Of a stretch of 5,451 bases of DNA, positions 1-5,451 are shown in pieces. Source of the stretch: Anaerolineae bacterium CG2_30_58_95 (GTDB lineage Bacteria > Chloroflexota > Anaerolineae > Anaerolineales > Villigracilaceae); contig MNXK01000066.1 in the NCBI GenBank assembly GCA_001872165.1, forward strand, positions 1-5,451, read 5' to 3'. Position numbers and translations under genes: made by a program. The first letter of the stretch is position 1; each line of letters begins with the position of its first letter. Below the pieces are notes generated by a model. It was not told where the DNA came from, searched no databases, and worked only from the letters and a program-made list of their open reading frames with translations.

Positions 1-1989
1 AAGACCTGGCGTTTGAAGAACATCGGCACCTGTACCTGGACGACCTCGTATGCCCTGGTCTTTGTCAGCGGGAGTCTGATGGGCGCGCCCAGCGTGGTCA
101 ACCTGCCTTCCAGCGTCGCCCCTGGCGGGACGATAGACCTCTCGGTCAATATGACCGCGCCGGCTTTTAACGGCCACTACCGGGGATACTGGCAATTGCG
201 CAACGCATCTGGCGTCTTATTCGGCATCGGGACGTACGCCAACAGTTCGTTCTGGGTGGATATCAACGTCTCAGTAAGCTATGCAGTCGCCTACGACTTC
301 GTTGCCAATTACTGCTCGGCCACCTGGACGAGCGGCGCGGGTGTGCTGCCCTGCCCCGGTACGGACGGCAACGCCAATGGCTTCGTCCTGAAGCTCGATA
401 CCCCAACGCTGGAAAATGGCGTGACCGATTCCTCGCCCGGCCTGCTGACCGTTCCCCAAAATGTGACCGACGGTTTCATCCAGGGCGTCTACCCGGCCTT
501 CACCGTCCAGGCGGGCGACCATTTCCAGAGCATCGTCAACTGCCAATATGGCGCGACGAGCTGTTACGTCACCTTCCGGCTGGACTACCAGATCGGCTCC
601 GGCCCGGTCTACAACTTCTGGTCGTTCAAAGAAAAGTACGAGGGATGGTATTACCGAGCGGATCGTGACCTCAGCTCGCTGGCCGGCCAGAGCGTCAAAT
701 TCATCCTGACCATCCGGGCGACTGGCTCTCCCACCGGTGACCGGGCGTTATGGGGCGCGCCGCGCATTGTACGCGGCGGCGCGGCGCCGCCCACCTCGAC
801 GCCAACCGCCACTGGCACGCCGCTGACACCCACCCCAACGCTGACGCCCACCCCGACCGTTACCGGCACGCCGCCAACACCGACCTCCACCTTCACCCCA
901 GGCCCTGTTGCCTGTGACCGCGCCACGTTCATCTCCGACATCAGCATCCCAGATGGCACAACCTTCACCGGCGGCACGCCCTTCACCAAGACCTGGCGTT
1001 TGAAGAACATCGGCACCTGTACCTGGACGACCTCGTATGCCCTGGTCTTTGTCAGCGGGAGTCTGATGGGCGCGCCCAGCGTGGTCAACCTGCCTTCCAG
1101 CGTCGCCCCTGGCGGGACGATAGACCTCTCGGTCAATATGACCGCGCCGGCTTTTAACGGCCACTACCGGGGATACTGGCAATTGCGCAACGCATCTGGC
1201 GTCTTATTCGGCATCGGGACGTACGCCAACAGTTCGTTCTGGGTGGATATCAACGTCTCAGTAAGCTATGCAGTCGCCTACGACTTCGTTGCCAATTACT
1301 GCTCGGCCACCTGGACGAGCGGCGCGGGTGTGCTGCCCTGCCCCGGTACGGACGGCAACGCCAATGGCTTCGTCCTGAAGCTCGATACCCCAACGCTGGA
1401 AAATGGCGTGACCGATTCCTCGCCCGGCCTGCTGACCGTTCCCCAAAATGTGACCGACGGTTTCATCCAGGGCGTCTACCCGGCCTTCACCGTCCAGGCG
1501 GGCGACCATTTCCAGAGCATCGTCAACTGCCAATATGGCGCGACGAGCTGTTACGTCACCTTCCGGCTGGACTACCAGATCGGCTCCGGCCCGGTCTACA
1601 ACTTCTGGTCGTTCAAAGAAAAGTACGAGGGATGGTATTACCGAGCGGATCGTGACCTCAGCTCGCTGGCCGGCCAGAGCGTCAAATTCATCCTGACCAT
1701 CCGGGCGACTGGCTCTCCCACCGGTGACCGGGCGTTATGGGGCGCGCCGCGCATTGTACGCGGCGGCGCGGCGCCGCCCACCTCGACGCCAACCGCCACT
1801 GGCACGCCGCTGACACCCACCCCAACGCTGACGCCCACCCCGACCGTTACCGGCACGCCGCCAACACCGACCTCCACCTTCACCCCAGGCCCTGTTGCCT
1901 GTGACCGCGCCACGTTCATCTCCGACATCAGCATCCCAGATGGCACAACCTTCACCGGCGGCACGCCCTTCACCAAGACCTGGCGTTTG
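1..1989. repeat. Tandem duplication, 987-bp period, two apparently identical copies
   Basis: Bases 1-1002 reappear at 988-1989 with no difference that I can find by eye, and the encoded residues are identical. The period of 987 bp equals 329 codons, so frame is kept and exactly one Ig + globular + linker module is added. Identity stops at 1990 (AAG in copies 1 and 2, CGG in the third copy). After that the third module (to 2745) is related but clearly diverged, roughly two thirds identical at protein level, and one codon shorter. The left boundary is outside the window, so further copies may exist upstream. The lack of even silent changes points to a very recent unequal crossover, to gene conversion, or to an assembly artefact. 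Confidence 0.9.
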
Positions 1990-2748
1990 CGGAACGACGG
2001 CTCGTGCACCTGGACGACCTCTTATGCCCTCGTCTTCGTCAGCGGCGATGCCATGAGCGCGATCCCCGTCAACTACCTGTCCGCCTCCGTCGCGCCGGGC
2101 CAGTATGTCAACCTCTCGGTCGGGATGACCGCCCCGAACACCACCGGCCACTACCGCGGCTATTGGAAGCTGCGCAACGCCTCTGGTGTTCAATTTGGCA
2201 TCGGCGCAAGTGGCACGAGTCCCTTCTGGGTGGACATCAACGTGTCCAGCGCGTATACGACGGCCTACGATTTCTACACCAATGCCTGTTCAGCCGCCTG
2301 GTCGAGCGGATGGGGCGCCCTGCCCTGTCCCGGCACGGATGCGGACGCGCATGGCTTTGTCCTGACGCTCGCTGCGCCGGTGATGGAGGATGGGACGACC
2401 GGTGCGCCCGGCCTGCTGACCTTCCCCCAGAACGTGACCGACGGTTACATCCAGGGCATTTACCCGGCCTTCACCGTGCAAAGCGGCGACCGCTTCCAGG
2501 CGCTGATCAACTGCGAGCACAACGCGGTCTCGTGCAATGTCATCTTCCGCTTGAACTATCAGATCGGCAGCGGGCCGATCCAGATATTCAAGACGTACTA
2601 CGAAAATTACGAAGGTATGTATTACCGCGTGGACGTTAGCCTGAGTTCATTGGCGGGGCAAAGCGTCAAGTTCATCCTGACCGTCCTGGCCAACGGCTCC
2701 CCGACCGGAGACCGCGCCCTGTGGATCGCGCCGCGCATCGTCCGCTAA
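1..2748 (+). CDS. Modular secreted/surface protein, NBR1-type Ig domains alternating with a four-Cys globular domain (5' partial)
   Basis: The reading frame is open from base 1 and ends at TAA 2746-2748, giving 915 visible residues. The true start lies upstream, and the first in-frame TTG at 13 is not a credible start because it falls inside a conserved domain. Three modules are visible: Ig domain 1-91 (truncated), 305-420 and 634-749; globular domain 92-258, 421-587 and 750-915; Thr/Pro linkers 259-304 and 588-633. The Ig domains carry the pattern 'TWRLxNxGxCTW', then 'GHYRGYW' and 'FWVDINV', which fits the NBR1 (next to BRCA1) Ig-like family often found in Anaerolineae surface proteins. The globular domain keeps four cysteines in every copy (motifs YDFxxNxCSA, LPCPGTD, NC, SC) and ends 'GDRALWxAPRIVR'; I do not recognise it. 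Paired cysteines and PT-rich linkers imply an extracellular location, but the signal peptide would be outside the window. There is no C-terminal membrane anchor or sorting motif. No catalytic motif is seen, so binding or adhesion is only a guess. Confidence 0.85.
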   Translation, partial: KTWRLKNIGTCTWTTSYALVFVSGSLMGAPSVVNLPSSVAPGGTIDLSVNMTAPAFNGHYRGYWQLRNASGVLFGIGTYANSSFWVDINVSVSYAVAYDFVANYCSATWTSGAGVLPCPGTDGNANGFVLKLDTPTLENGVTDSSPGLLTVPQNVTDGFIQGVYPAFTVQAGDHFQSIVNCQYGATSCYVTFRLDYQIGSGPVYNFWSFKEKYEGWYYRADRDLSSLAGQSVKFILTIRATGSPTGDRALWGAPRIVRGGAAPPTSTPTATGTPLTPTPTLTPTPTVTGTPPTPTSTFTPGPVACDRATFISDISIPDGTTFTGGTPFTKTWRLKNIGTCTWTTSYALVFVSGSLMGAPSVVNLPSSVAPGGTIDLSVNMTAPAFNGHYRGYWQLRNASGVLFGIGTYANSSFWVDINVSVSYAVAYDFVANYCSATWTSGAGVLPCPGTDGNANGFVLKLDTPTLENGVTDSSPGLLTVPQNVTDGFIQGVYPAFTVQAGDHFQSIVNCQYGATSCYVTFRLDYQIGSGPVYNFWSFKEKYEGWYYRADRDLSSLAGQSVKFILTIRATGSPTGDRALWGAPRIVRGGAAPPTSTPTATGTPLTPTPTLTPTPTVTGTPPTPTSTFTPGPVACDRATFISDISIPDGTTFTGGTPFTKTWRLRNDGSCTWTTSYALVFVSGDAMSAIPVNYLSASVAPGQYVNLSVGMTAPNTTGHYRGYWKLRNASGVQFGIGASGTSPFWVDINVSSAYTTAYDFYTNACSAAWSSGWGALPCPGTDADAHGFVLTLAAPVMEDGTTGAPGLLTFPQNVTDGYIQGIYPAFTVQSGDRFQALINCEHNAVSCNVIFRLNYQIGSGPIQIFKTYYENYEGMYYRVDVSLSSLAGQSVKFILTVLANGSPTGDRALWIAPRIVR
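775..791. repeat. GC-only palindrome at domain/linker junction (second copy 1762-1778)
   Basis: Arms GGCGGCGC and GCGCCGCC are separated by one base. They encode the Gly/Ala/Pro start of the Thr/Pro linker, immediately after the APRIVR end of the globular domain. The same palindrome lies 987 bp further on. The third module ends at its stop codon without one. It may be no more than codon bias for small residues, but it marks the module boundary. Confidence 0.5.
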
Positions 2749-2810
2749 CCGTGATGCTGCCTTGCGCAGCGACTGAAACAATCAGGGCTGTGCAAAAAGG
2801 CCATAAAGGC

Positions 2811-2850
2811 TTGCGGAGGCCGCCAGATTTGGCGGCCTCCGCAATTTTTT
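2811..2850 (+). terminator. Strong rho-independent terminator of the surface-protein gene
   Basis: A perfect 14-bp GC-rich stem (2811-2824 with 2831-2844) encloses the 6-nt loop AGATTT and is followed directly by six T residues (2845-2850). It begins 62 bases after the TAA of the plus-strand gene, in the correct orientation. An outer complementary pair, GCAAAAA 2792-2798 with TTTTTGC 2846-2852, means the minus strand also has a T run, but about 12 nt beyond the stem. Bidirectional use against transcripts arriving from der is therefore possible but weaker. Confidence 0.85.
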
Positions 2851-2870
2851 GCGCCCGATGTAGCAGCGAG

Positions 2871-2998
2871 AACTATCCCGCTCTACTTTTCGAAAATTCC
2901 CTGGAACGCGGACTTTAGTCCGCAATGCAGGGCAGACTGGGTCTGTATTCCGCAATACAGGGCAGACTGAAGTCTGCATTCCGTTATTCGGATAGGCT
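2871..2998. repeat. MITE-like palindromic repeat element 1 (CTATCC ends)
   Basis: The stretch is bounded by CTATCC (2873-2878) and its inverse GGATAG (2990-2995). Between them lies an array of short palindromes. GCGGACT/AGTCCGC pair at 2908-2923, and CTGTATT/AATACAG at 2943-2960. GCAGACT/AGTCTGC pair at 2962-2977, and AATGCAG/CTGCATT span 2924-2980. A unit of about 30 bp is repeated twice (2919-2948 and 2949-2979). Read on the minus strand, the end at 2997-2983 matches 14 of 15 bases of the element at 4546-4560. No coding sequence is present, so any movement would need proteins supplied elsewhere. Its exact borders are uncertain. Confidence 0.6.
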
Positions 2999-3010
2999 CT
3001 TACCGAGAAC

Positions 3011-3040
3011 TGATTACTGATCACTGATCACTGATCACTG
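3011..3040. repeat. 7-bp tandem array, TGATYAC x4, overlapping the der stop codon
   Basis: TGATTAC (3011-3017) is followed by three exact TGATCAC units (3018-3038) and a trailing TG. Each exact unit contains the palindrome TGATCA. The minus-strand TGA that ends der (3035-3037) is part of the last unit, so the array begins at the end of the coding region and runs downstream of it. Confidence 0.85.
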
Positions 3041-4477
3041 CTCTTCTTTATGCCCCTTGGTCACGATCTTGATCGGCGTGCCCAGGAACTCGTATTGATC
3101 CCGTATCCGGTTCTCCAAGAAGCGCAGGTACGAGAAGTGCATCAGCTTCGGCTCGTTGACGTAGATCATGAACGTCGGCGGGTCGGTGCGCACCTGCGCG
3201 CCGTAGTAGATTTTCAACTGTCGCCCGGCGTGGGAGGGGGCGGGATGGGCGTCCTGCGCCTCGCGCAGCACCTGGTTCAGCCTCGAGGTAAGGATGCGCG
3301 CCAGGCGTTCCTCCTGAACGCGTAGGGCCATCGGCAGCACCTGATCAACGCGCTGGCCGGTCTTGGCTGAGATGAACAAGAGGGGGAAGTAATCCATGAA
3401 GTTGAGTTCCCGCCGCACCAGACGGGTGTACTCGTCCATCGTGTAAGTGTCTTTTTGGATGGCGTCCCATTTGTTGACCAGCACGACGGTGCTCTTCCAG
3501 GCTTCTATGATAAAGCCGGCAATGTGGGCATCCTGGGCGGTGATGCCGGTGGTGGCGTCAATCAGCAACAGCACCACATCGGCGCGCTCGATGGCTTTGA
3601 ACGAGCGCAGCACGCTGTACTTCTCCACGCCCGGCTCGATCTTGCCGCGCCGGCGAATGCCGGCCGTGTCAATCAACGTGATGGGCAGGCCATTGAATTC
3701 GATTTGGGTGTCTATGGCGTCGCGTGTCGTGCCAGGTATCGGGCTGACGATCGCCCGCTCCGCGCCCACCAATTTGTTCAGCAGGCTGGACTTCCCGGCG
3801 TTGGGCTTGCCGACGATGGCGATCTTGACCGACTCGTCTGCCTCTTCCTCGGCCGGGATTGGGAAAGCCGCGACGAGATCGTCGAGCAGGTCGCCAGTCC
3901 CCATGCCGTGCAGACTAGAGATCGGGTACGGGTCGCCCAGGCCGAGTTCGTAGAACTGGATCGCCTGGTCGCGGCGGTTGGCGCTTTCACACTTGTTGAC
4001 TACCAGGAAGATGGGCGGCCAGCGTTTGCCTGCCCTGAGCCGAAGCCCTGAGCCATGTCCTGAGCGAAGCGAAGGAGCTAGCGAAGGGGCAGTCGAAGGG
4101 TCGTCTACAGTCTTTTGGTAGCGACGCAAAATTTCGGCCACCTCGCGGTCAGCCGGCGTGACGCCTTCCGCGCCGTCGGTGAGGAATAACACCGCCTCCG
4201 CCTCGTGTACTGCCACCAGGGCCTGTTCACGGATCTGCTCGATAAAATCTGCCGAGCCGACCGAGAGCGGGGATTTGCCGCCGTAGGTCGGGTCAATGCC
4301 GCCCGTATCCACGATGTCGAAGGGAATGCCGTTCCACTCCGCCTCGGCGAAAATGCGGTCACGGGTGGTGCCGGGCGTATCGTCCACGATTGCCAGACGC
4401 TCTCCAGCCAGGCGATTGAAGAGGGTGCTCTTGCCCACGTTGGGGCGTCCGACTAAAGCGACAATGGGTTTGGGCAT
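3035..4477 (-). CDS. der: GTPase Der (EngA), ribosome assembly factor, with an in-frame insertion
   Basis: This 480-residue protein is a tandem GTPase of the Der/EngA family, which binds GTP and acts in late 50S ribosomal subunit assembly in the cytoplasm. First GTPase domain: G1 GRPNVGKS (10-17), G2 TPGTTRD (34-40), G3 DTGG (57-60), G4 NKCE (161-164), G5-like SSLHG (187-191). Second: GKPNAGKS (223-230), PGTTRD (248-253), DTAG (270-273), NKWD (335-338), SAKTG (370-374). A KH-like C-terminal domain follows (about 375-475) with LKIYY and FLGTPIKI. The ATG at 4477 gives the family's usual N-terminus directly before G1. The usual length is about 435-450 residues. The excess is explained by a Pro/Ser/Arg/Gly-rich stretch at about 123-154, between the QK end of a helix and the FLVVNK strand. 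It is encoded by a repeat (4029-4100). The frame and all G motifs are intact, so the protein is probably functional. G4 of the first domain has Glu instead of the usual Asp; I recall the same variant in cyanobacterial Der. The gene lies 144 bp downstream of the YbbR-domain gene on the same strand. Confidence 0.97.
   Translation of the reverse strand: MPKPIVALVGRPNVGKSTLFNRLAGERLAIVDDTPGTTRDRIFAEAEWNGIPFDIVDTGGIDPTYGGKSPLSVGSADFIEQIREQALVAVHEAEAVLFLTDGAEGVTPADREVAEILRRYQKTVDDPSTAPSLAPSLRSGHGSGLRLRAGKRWPPIFLVVNKCESANRRDQAIQFYELGLGDPYPISSLHGMGTGDLLDDLVAAFPIPAEEEADESVKIAIVGKPNAGKSSLLNKLVGAERAIVSPIPGTTRDAIDTQIEFNGLPITLIDTAGIRRRGKIEPGVEKYSVLRSFKAIERADVVLLLIDATTGITAQDAHIAGFIIEAWKSTVVLVNKWDAIQKDTYTMDEYTRLVRRELNFMDYFPLLFISAKTGQRVDQVLPMALRVQEERLARILTSRLNQVLREAQDAHPAPSHAGRQLKIYYGAQVRTDPPTFMIYVNEPKLMHFSYLRFLENRIRDQYEFLGTPIKIVTKGHKEEQ
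4029..4100. repeat. Nested palindromic (REP-like) repeat inserted in frame within der
   Basis: On the plus strand three left half-sites, CCCTGAGC (4033), CCCTGAGC (4046) and TCCTGAGC (4058), are followed by three right half-sites, CGAAGGA (4070), CGAAGGG (4082) and CGAAGGG (4094). The spacing is nearly regular at 12-13 bases. They therefore pair as three concentric elements, with the innermost running 4058-4076. The segment coincides with the extra residues of the Der first GTPase domain (about 123-154), which the family lacks. From memory, intergenic repeats of the form CCCTGAGC...GAAGGG are widespread in Chloroflexota and other environmental bacteria. That part is recall, not a search result. 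Confidence 0.75.
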
Positions 4478-4486
4478 TATTTTCTG

Positions 4487-4490
4487 TCCT
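4487..4490 (-). promoter_or_regulatory. Probable Shine-Dalgarno site of der
   Basis: The minus strand reads AGGA, then nine bases (CAGAAAATA), then the ATG at 4477. Motif and spacing suit a modest ribosome binding site and support the chosen start. No convincing -35/-10 promoter is visible in 4478-4621. Confidence 0.45.
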
Positions 4491-4499
4491 ATCCCTCTG

Positions 4500-4522
4500 C
4501 CCCTTTCCTCGAAGGGAAGGGG
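4500..4522. repeat. C-rich/G-rich hairpin repeat upstream of der
   Basis: CCCCTT (4500-4505) pairs with AAGGGG (4517-4522). The stem continues inward through a T-G pair and C-G, C-G, T-A to a CGA loop. It lies 23-45 bases upstream of the der ATG, in what would be the der leader if transcription comes from the upstream gene. The form resembles C-rich intergenic repeats I recall from Chloroflexota. A role in translation or RNA stability is possible but not shown. Confidence 0.5.
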
Positions 4523-4545
4523 GAACGGGGGTTAGCTGCCTAAGG

Positions 4546-4621
4546 GCCTATCCGGATAACCGGCTCCCGGCGGCGTCCCCGCCGCCGAGGACGGCGGCTG
4601 GAGCGTTTTTCGGGATAGGTC
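4546..4621. repeat. MITE-like palindromic repeat element 2 (CCTATCC ends), abutting the YbbR-gene stop
   Basis: CCTATCC (4547-4553) and its exact inverse GGATAGG (4613-4619) bound the element. Inside them GCTCC (4563-4567) pairs with GGAGC (4600-4604). The core has three 7-base arms: CGGCGGC (4568-4574), GCCGCCG (4581-4587) and CGGCGGC (4592-4598). The middle arm can pair with either neighbour. The left end matches the end of the element at 2983-2997 in 14 of 15 bases, and GAGCG plus CGGGATAG occur near the other end of both. It begins one base past the stop codon of the upstream gene. No T-tract follows it on the minus strand, so it is not an ordinary terminator for that gene. Confidence 0.65.
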
Positions 4622-5451
4622 CTACGGCGTGGTCTTCTTACTGATGACCACCTCGACCGTCCCAGGCAGGATAGACTCGACCGTCACACCTTCGATGAGC
4701 AGTTGGATAGTCGGCGTGAGTTGATACGTCCCCGGGGTCAAGCCCTTGGCATCGATGATAACGTGAACGTCGGCGGGAACCAGCGTATTCAATGCCGGTA
4801 ACGGGCCGGAGAGGAGGACAGCCACTTTATCGGGAGAGAAATGCGCCTGCAAGCCAGAAGAGAGGTTGTTGATCTCTACCGGCAGGTTGGTCAGGGTCAG
4901 GCTGCCCTGGATGGCCGAGATGCCAACCTGCACCAGCACGCTCTGCTCGCCGACCAGCGTCACGCCCAGGGGCAGGTTCAAGTTCAGGCGCGTTTCGATG
5001 TCGGCGCTGGCGCCGTTCAGGTCGAGCGGGTCAGTCTCGACGTAGCCGGGCAAGGCGTTAACTTGTTCGAAATTGGATGAAAATACTGTGACCACAGGCG
5101 GGATGGGTGCGATATTGGTCAGACGATAGCCATTGGCAGGCCTTCCGATGGTCACAACTTTGACAGCCAGATCGCGGTAACCGCCTTGCTGCGTAATGGG
5201 TAAGCCAACCTGGACGCTATCCGGGTTCAAGGTCAGGCCGCTGACCGGCGCGCCTTTGTCGTCCAGCGCCTGGAGAACGAGCGTGGTCTCGATGTTTTGA
5301 CGTAGACCTGAGAGGTCTAACGAGAGGCTGACGTTTGCAACCTGGTTGACCAACGATTCCGGGCCGGAGATGACCACTTCAGCCGGATCCAGGGCCGCAT
5401 CCCCGGCCTGGTAGCCGATTGCCGGTGTACCGGTCAGCGAGAGTTGGACTG
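4622..5451 (-). CDS. cdaR: YbbR-domain protein, probable CdaR regulator of diadenylate cyclase (5' partial)
   Basis: The frame is open from the right edge to TAG at 4624-4622, giving 275 complete residues of the C-terminal part. The sequence upstream of the internal GTG at 5377 is still typical of the family, so that GTG is not the start. At least three YbbR-type beta-rich repeats are visible. Repeat 1 covers about 1-84 (GYQAG, then VVISGPESLVNQV, LDLSG). Repeat 2 covers about 88-172 (GYRDLAVKV, GYRLTNI, PPVVTVFSS, VETDPLDLNG). Repeat 3 covers about 180-270 (LPVEINNL, DKVAVLLSGP, IDAKGLTPGTYQL, ending VEVVIS). YbbR/CdaR proteins are membrane-anchored, with the repeats outside the cell, and modulate the c-di-AMP synthase CdaA. 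An N-terminal transmembrane segment and an adjacent cdaA would be expected beyond 5451 but cannot be seen. The YbbR family assignment is firm. The specific CdaR role is inferred, since some YbbR proteins have no proven link to CdaA. Confidence 0.8.
   Translation of the reverse strand, partial: VQLSLTGTPAIGYQAGDAALDPAEVVISGPESLVNQVANVSLSLDLSGLRQNIETTLVLQALDDKGAPVSGLTLNPDSVQVGLPITQQGGYRDLAVKVVTIGRPANGYRLTNIAPIPPVVTVFSSNFEQVNALPGYVETDPLDLNGASADIETRLNLNLPLGVTLVGEQSVLVQVGISAIQGSLTLTNLPVEINNLSSGLQAHFSPDKVAVLLSGPLPALNTLVPADVHVIIDAKGLTPGTYQLTPTIQLLIEGVTVESILPGTVEVVISKKTTP

Noticed and set aside
651..1136. Long minus-strand open frames within the surface-protein gene (also 271-546, 748-1182, 1258-1533, 1638-2009, 1735-2193, 2290-2520)
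   Set aside because: They lie antisense to a clearly coding frame with recognisable domains. Several are duplicated only because the DNA is duplicated, and their composition (Gly/Val/Arg-rich, low complexity) is that of a shadow frame.
2004..2639. 211-residue plus-strand frame overlapping the third module
   Set aside because: Arg/Pro-rich frame-shifted reading of the surface-protein gene with no domain pattern.
2721..3024. Small open frames 2721-2918 (+) and 2782-3024 (-) in the convergent gap
   Set aside because: They run through the terminator hairpin and palindromic repeats. Similar peptide pieces appear on both strands simply because the hairpin is a palindrome.
3011..3040. Possible CRISPR-like array
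   Set aside because: The units are 7 bp with no spacers; it is a simple tandem repeat.
3455..4051. 198-residue plus-strand open frame (and 3447-3953, 3050-3325, 4205-4456, 4296-4535) opposite der
   Set aside because: Shadows of der, whose frame carries every expected GTPase motif.
4016..4111. Frameshift or pseudogene status of der caused by the inserted segment
   Set aside because: The frame is continuous, no stop occurs, and the G4 motif and everything downstream are intact.
4546..4621. Intrinsic terminator of the YbbR-domain gene
   Set aside because: The hairpins are stable, but no T run follows them on the minus strand. The only T5 run (4606-4610) follows on the plus strand, where there is no gene to terminate.

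Overview
The window looks like a piece of a GC-rich, environmental Anaerolineae-type (Chloroflexota) chromosome. The lineage call is inference. It rests on a secreted protein built from NBR1-type Ig domains joined by Thr/Pro linkers, a YbbR/CdaR-type protein close to der, and many short palindromic repeats between genes. No RNA genes, CRISPR array, transposase or phage gene is visible.

Layout. (1) Positions 1-2748, + strand: the 3' part of a large modular extracellular protein that began before the window. It has three copies of a two-domain module (NBR1-type Ig domain plus a four-cysteine globular domain of unknown function). The first two copies form a 987-bp tandem duplication that appears exact at the DNA level, and the third copy has diverged. 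(2) Positions 2749-3034: the gap between convergent genes. It holds a strong intrinsic terminator for the surface protein, a palindrome-rich repeat element (about 2871-2998) and a 7-bp tandem array. (3) Positions 3035-4477, - strand: der (engA), the double-GTPase ribosome assembly factor. It is intact but carries about 30 extra residues in its first GTPase domain. These are encoded by a nested palindromic repeat inserted in frame. (4) Positions 4478-4621: a short gap filled by a hairpin repeat and a second repeat element whose ends match those of the element in region 2. (5) Positions 4622-5451, - strand: the 3' part of a YbbR-domain protein, probably CdaR, the partner of the diadenylate cyclase CdaA. 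It continues past the right edge.

The two minus-strand genes are housekeeping genes (c-di-AMP signalling/cell envelope and 50S assembly) and may be co-transcribed. The plus-strand gene is an accessory surface protein. The most notable point is the behaviour of short non-coding repeats around and inside der. One has become coding sequence in three apparently nested layers, one overlaps the der stop codon, and two related elements with shared ends bracket the gene.
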